Assembly (NCBI RefSeq): GCF_013034685.1
Contig: NZ_WQGO01000005.1
Span: forward strand, 310,001-374,000
Reading direction: 5' to 3'
DNA length: 64,000 bases
Source of the DNA: Ruegeria lacuscaerulensis
GTDB taxonomy: Bacteria; Pseudomonadota; Alphaproteobacteria; Rhodobacterales; Rhodobacteraceae
The number at the start of each line of letters is the position of its first letter. The stretch's first letter is position 1. Below are positions 61,280 to 64,000 of this stretch, piece after piece. The notes beneath the pieces are model-generated. The model was given only the letters and a program-made list of their open reading frames with translations. It was not told where the DNA came from and searched no databases. Position numbers and translations under genes: made by a program.

Positions 61280-63331
61280 TTATCCCGCAGGATCAGGCTG
61301 CGCATAGGCGTTCATAGTCAGCAACTCGTATTCGGCGGTCAGCTCGTCCTCTTGGTTGCGGATCGAGACATGCCAGCGCACCTCACCATAGTCCTGGTTG
61401 CGCGGGGTCTTTTGCATGACCGTCAGGTGCACGCGGATACTATCGCCCGCCTGCACCGGTTTCAGGAACCGCAGATTGTCGAGGCCGGTATTGGCCAGTA
61501 CCGGGCCTTCGTCCGGCTGTACAAACAGCCCCGCCGCAAAACTCAGCAGCAGGTATCCGTGGGCAACCCGCCCCGGAAAGAACGGATTTCGACTTGCCGC
61601 TGCCTCGTCCATATGCGCGTAGAACGTGTCGCCCGTGAAATGGGCGAAGGTTTCAATATCATCCAGCGATATCTCGCGCGGGTCCGTCACCAGCGTCTCA
61701 CCGACCTCCAATTCGTGGAACGTGCGGGTGAAGGGATGGGCGCGGTCCGTGGCCTCGGTCGCCCCCGGCACCCATTTCTTGCCGATCCGCGTCAACAGGT
61801 CCGGGCTACCCTGTACGGCAGTTCGCTGCATATAGTGCATCACACCGCGTATGCCGCCCAGCTCTTCGCCGCCGCCTGCGCGACCAGGGCCGCCATGAAC
61901 CATGTGGGGCAGGGGGGACCCATGGCCGGTGCTTTCTTTCATCGAGTCGCGGTTGTTGAAGTAGAGCCGCCCATGAAACGCCCCGACACCAATCACAAAC
62001 TGGCGCGCGACCTCGGGGTCATGTGTGATGACCGAAGCCACAAGGCTGCCCTCGCCCTTGTTGGCCAGTTCAATCGCGTGATCCAAATCCCGATAGGGCA
62101 TCACGGTAGAAACAGGACCAAAGGCCTCGACCGCGTGCAGAGTTTGGGCCGCATCCGGCGTATTACAGCGGAACAGCATCGGCGGGACAAATGCCCCTTT
62201 GTCCGCGTCGGCGCCGTGGACAATAAAATCATCGGGGTCGCCGAAAATACGCTCGGCCTCTTGCCCGATCAGAGCCGCCTTTTCCAACACATCACGGCGT
62301 TGCGCTTGCGAAACCAGCGCTCCCATCTGAGTCTTCTCATCCGCCGGATTCCCGATCACGACCGAGCTCAACCGATCCCGCAGGGCATCTGACACCGCGT
62401 CGATATGCGCCTTAGGCACCATGATGCGGCGGATGGCGGTGCATTTCTGCCCGGCTTTCGCGGTCATCTCACGCTGGACCTCCTTGATAAACAAGTCAAA
62501 CTCGGGCGTTCCGGGCACTGCGTCCGGACCAAGGACTGACGCGTTCAGGCTGTCCTGCTCGGCCACAAAGCGGGTGGCGTTGTCCAGAATACAGGGCGCA
62601 CTGCGCAGCTTGCGGGCCGTCGCCGCCGAGCCTGTGAAGCTGACGACATCCTGCCCGCCCAGATGGTCCAGTATCGGGCCCAGATTGCCGCTGACCAGCT
62701 GCACGGCCCCTTCGGGCAGCAGACCACTGTCCAGCATGATCCGAACGCACAGCTCAGTCACATAGCAGGTCGCGGTGGCCGGTTTCACAATCGCGGGCAT
62801 ACCGGCCAGCAGGGTCGGAGCCAGCTTTTCCAGCATCCCCCAGACCGGGAAGTTGAACGCGTTGATGTGAACGGCCACACCGGTCAGCGAGGTACAGACA
62901 TGCTGGCCCAAAAACGTGCCCTGCCGCGACAAACGTTCAACCGGGCCGTCCAGATAGATCGTGTCATTGGGCATCTCGCGCCGACCCTTGCTGGCGATGA
63001 CCAAAACCGTGCCGATCCCGCCATCGACATCAATCATGTGATCCCTTTGAGTCGCCCCTGTCGCGAAAGAGGCGTCATAAAGCGCCTGTTTATGCTGACC
63101 CAGATGCAGCGCCAGCGCCTTGAGCATTCTGGCCCGGTCGTGAAAGCTCATCTTGCGCAGGGCAGGGCCGCCTTTGGTCTGCGCGTATTCCAGCATCGCG
63201 CCCACATCCAAGTGGCTGGCTCCGGCGCGCGCGATCAGCTCGCCGGTAACGGCCGAATGGATCTCGCGTGCGGTGCTGTCGCTGCCGATCCATTGCCCGC
63301 AAACATAGCTGTGCACGTCCTGAATATTCAT
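61280..63331 (-). CDS. paaZ: Bifunctional oxepin-CoA hydrolase / 3-oxo-5,6-dehydrosuberyl-CoA semialdehyde dehydrogenase
   Basis: 683 residues, normal for PaaZ. N-terminal aldehyde dehydrogenase (about 1-520) with catalytic Glu in FVAEQDSLN and Cys in AGQKCTAIRR. C-terminal MaoC-type hydratase (about 540-680) with the Asp/His pair in FTGDTFYAHMDEAAA. It opens the oxepin-CoA ring and oxidises the resulting aldehyde in aerobic phenylacetate degradation. Divergent from paaI and paaK. Confidence 0.93.
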   Translation of the reverse strand: MNIQDVHSYVCGQWIGSDSTAREIHSAVTGELIARAGASHLDVGAMLEYAQTKGGPALRKMSFHDRARMLKALALHLGQHKQALYDASFATGATQRDHMIDVDGGIGTVLVIASKGRREMPNDTIYLDGPVERLSRQGTFLGQHVCTSLTGVAVHINAFNFPVWGMLEKLAPTLLAGMPAIVKPATATCYVTELCVRIMLDSGLLPEGAVQLVSGNLGPILDHLGGQDVVSFTGSAATARKLRSAPCILDNATRFVAEQDSLNASVLGPDAVPGTPEFDLFIKEVQREMTAKAGQKCTAIRRIMVPKAHIDAVSDALRDRLSSVVIGNPADEKTQMGALVSQAQRRDVLEKAALIGQEAERIFGDPDDFIVHGADADKGAFVPPMLFRCNTPDAAQTLHAVEAFGPVSTVMPYRDLDHAIELANKGEGSLVASVITHDPEVARQFVIGVGAFHGRLYFNNRDSMKESTGHGSPLPHMVHGGPGRAGGGEELGGIRGVMHYMQRTAVQGSPDLLTRIGKKWVPGATEATDRAHPFTRTFHELEVGETLVTDPREISLDDIETFAHFTGDTFYAHMDEAAASRNPFFPGRVAHGYLLLSFAAGLFVQPDEGPVLANTGLDNLRFLKPVQAGDSIRVHLTVMQKTPRNQDYGEVRWHVSIRNQEDELTAEYELLTMNAYAQPDPAG

Positions 63332-63378
63332 CTGGCGATCCCCGCGATAAGGACCGGCAAGGCGTCACTGATTAATTG

Positions 63379-63392
63379 ACCTACCGGTCGGT
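63379..63392. promoter_or_regulatory. Imperfect palindrome in the paaZ-paaI control region
   Basis: ACCTACCGGTCGGT (12 of 14 positions symmetrical around ACCGGT) lies between the divergent paaZ and paaI genes, 48 nt before paaZ. It could be the operator for PaaX or a TetR-type PaaR. Confidence 0.5.
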
Positions 63393-63480
63393 TTATGGAA
63401 TGTTTAGATTTAGGACGGGCAAAGATCAAGGAGAATGTCGTGCTGGATAACGCGCCTGACAGACGTCCAAAGGTGCCATC

Positions 63481-63906
63481 ATGACCCCGAGAGAGCGCGC
63501 CGAACGTGCAGCCCAGGTCATGTGGGCCTCGGACAATGCCAGCCCCTGGGCAGGTATGCAGATTGATATGGTGGATGAGGGGCAGGCGCAGCTGTCCCTG
63601 ACCGTCGCAGAACATCACGTCAACGGGCACGGGATTTGCCACGGTGGGCTGATCTTCATGCTGGCCGACAGCGCCTTTGCCTTTGCCTGCAACAGCCGCA
63701 ATCAATCCACTGTCGCCCAACACAACACGATTTCTTATATCACGCCCGGCCGCTTGGGCGACCGACTGACGGCCCGCGCGCGCGAGGTCGCTCTGACCGG
63801 GCGCAACGGCATTTACGATGTGACCATCACCAATCAAAGCGACGTTGTGATCGCTGAATTCCGCGGATGCTCTCGGGCCGTGCGCGGACAGTTGTTCGAA
63901 GAATAG
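63481..63906 (+). CDS. paaI: Hydroxyphenylacetyl-CoA thioesterase PaaI
   Basis: 141 residues, hotdog-fold thioesterase. The NGHGICHGGLIFMLADSAFAFACNS segment carries the catalytic Asp and the HGG turn. PaaI releases CoA from ring-hydroxylated or dead-end phenylacetyl-CoA products. It is followed 10 nt later by paaK and is divergent from paaZ. Confidence 0.92.
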   Translation: MTPRERAERAAQVMWASDNASPWAGMQIDMVDEGQAQLSLTVAEHHVNGHGICHGGLIFMLADSAFAFACNSRNQSTVAQHNTISYITPGRLGDRLTARAREVALTGRNGIYDVTITNQSDVVIAEFRGCSRAVRGQLFEE

Positions 63907-63916
63907 GGAGGCGCCC

Positions 63917-64000
63917 ATGAAAGACCTGACACCGGCCCGAGACACGCTCGACCCGATCGAAATTGCGTCTCTGGACGAAATCCGCGCACTTCAGTTGCAG
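63917..64000 (+). CDS. paaK: Phenylacetate-CoA ligase (partial, 5' end only)
   Basis: Only 28 codons are present (MKDLTPARDTLDPIEIASLDEI, then RALQLQ); the gene continues past the right edge. The start has a GGGAGG site. The N-terminus ending in ALQLQ matches PaaK, which activates phenylacetate to phenylacetyl-CoA, and the position after paaI supports it. Confidence 0.82.
   Translation, partial: MKDLTPARDTLDPIEIASLDEIRALQLQ

Overview
The window is high-GC, densely packed bacterial chromosome. Protein sequences and gene order point to an alphaproteobacterium of the Rhodobacterales, probably the marine Roseobacter group: an aglR-aglEFGAK block, monomeric NADP isocitrate dehydrogenase, a serine-cycle cluster and a phenylacetate (paa) cluster. 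This is inference from protein families. No 16S rRNA is present to fix the taxon. One tRNA was found (Leu-UAG). I saw no rRNA, CRISPR array, insertion sequence or prophage structural gene.

Layout. (1) 1-10972: alpha-glucoside utilisation. aglR, a fused beta-glucosidase/glucokinase, a fructokinase and the edge of a D-lyxose isomerase run leftwards, and aglEFGAK run rightwards from a promoter carrying a perfect LacI-type operator. (2) 11290-15827: PotD/A/B/C-type ABC importer whose second permease has an unusual C-terminal extension. (3) 15849-25447: a nine-gene leftward operon for galactosides (sugar ABC importer, GH4, GH42 and De Ley-Doudoroff enzymes). An IclR regulator and the missing ABC ATPase (25579-27461) are divergent from it. 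(4) 27617-31769: hydroxyproline catabolism (DapA-type deaminase, 4-hydroxyproline epimerase, FAD oxidase, second proline-racemase-family enzyme). (5) 31990-34206: icd with a structured leader.

(6) 34384-50156 is the most unusual region. Two adjacent leftward operons together encode a transmembrane Hanks-type Ser/Thr kinase, an FHA protein, a PP2C phosphatase, two secreted LysM + solute-binding-protein fusions, four dynamin-like GTPases in two paralogous large/small pairs, a Roadblock-like protein and two unrecognised proteins. There are no secretion-system genes nearby. I read it as a candidate undescribed envelope-sensing and membrane-remodelling system: LysM receptors and the periplasmic part of the kinase would sense the wall, kinase/FHA/phosphatase would relay the signal, and the dynamin pairs would act on the membrane. 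Only the gene content is seen; the wiring is inferred.

(7) 50540-52151: tRNA-Leu, a small XRE-type regulator, a cupredoxin and a DUF4142 protein. (8) 52372-58553: serine-cycle genes sgaA-mtkA-mtkB-hprA-mcl in one leftward operon, divergent from a LuxR-type regulator with a degenerate receiver domain. (9) 58550-60321: two tandem secreted SGNH-hydrolase paralogues. (10) 60471-64000: paaX and paaZ leftwards, paaI and the start of paaK rightwards.

Recurrent themes: tight operons with ATGA or TGATG overlaps, and strong hairpins immediately after each ABC binding-protein gene (three of three), which suggests the binding proteins are made in excess of their permeases.
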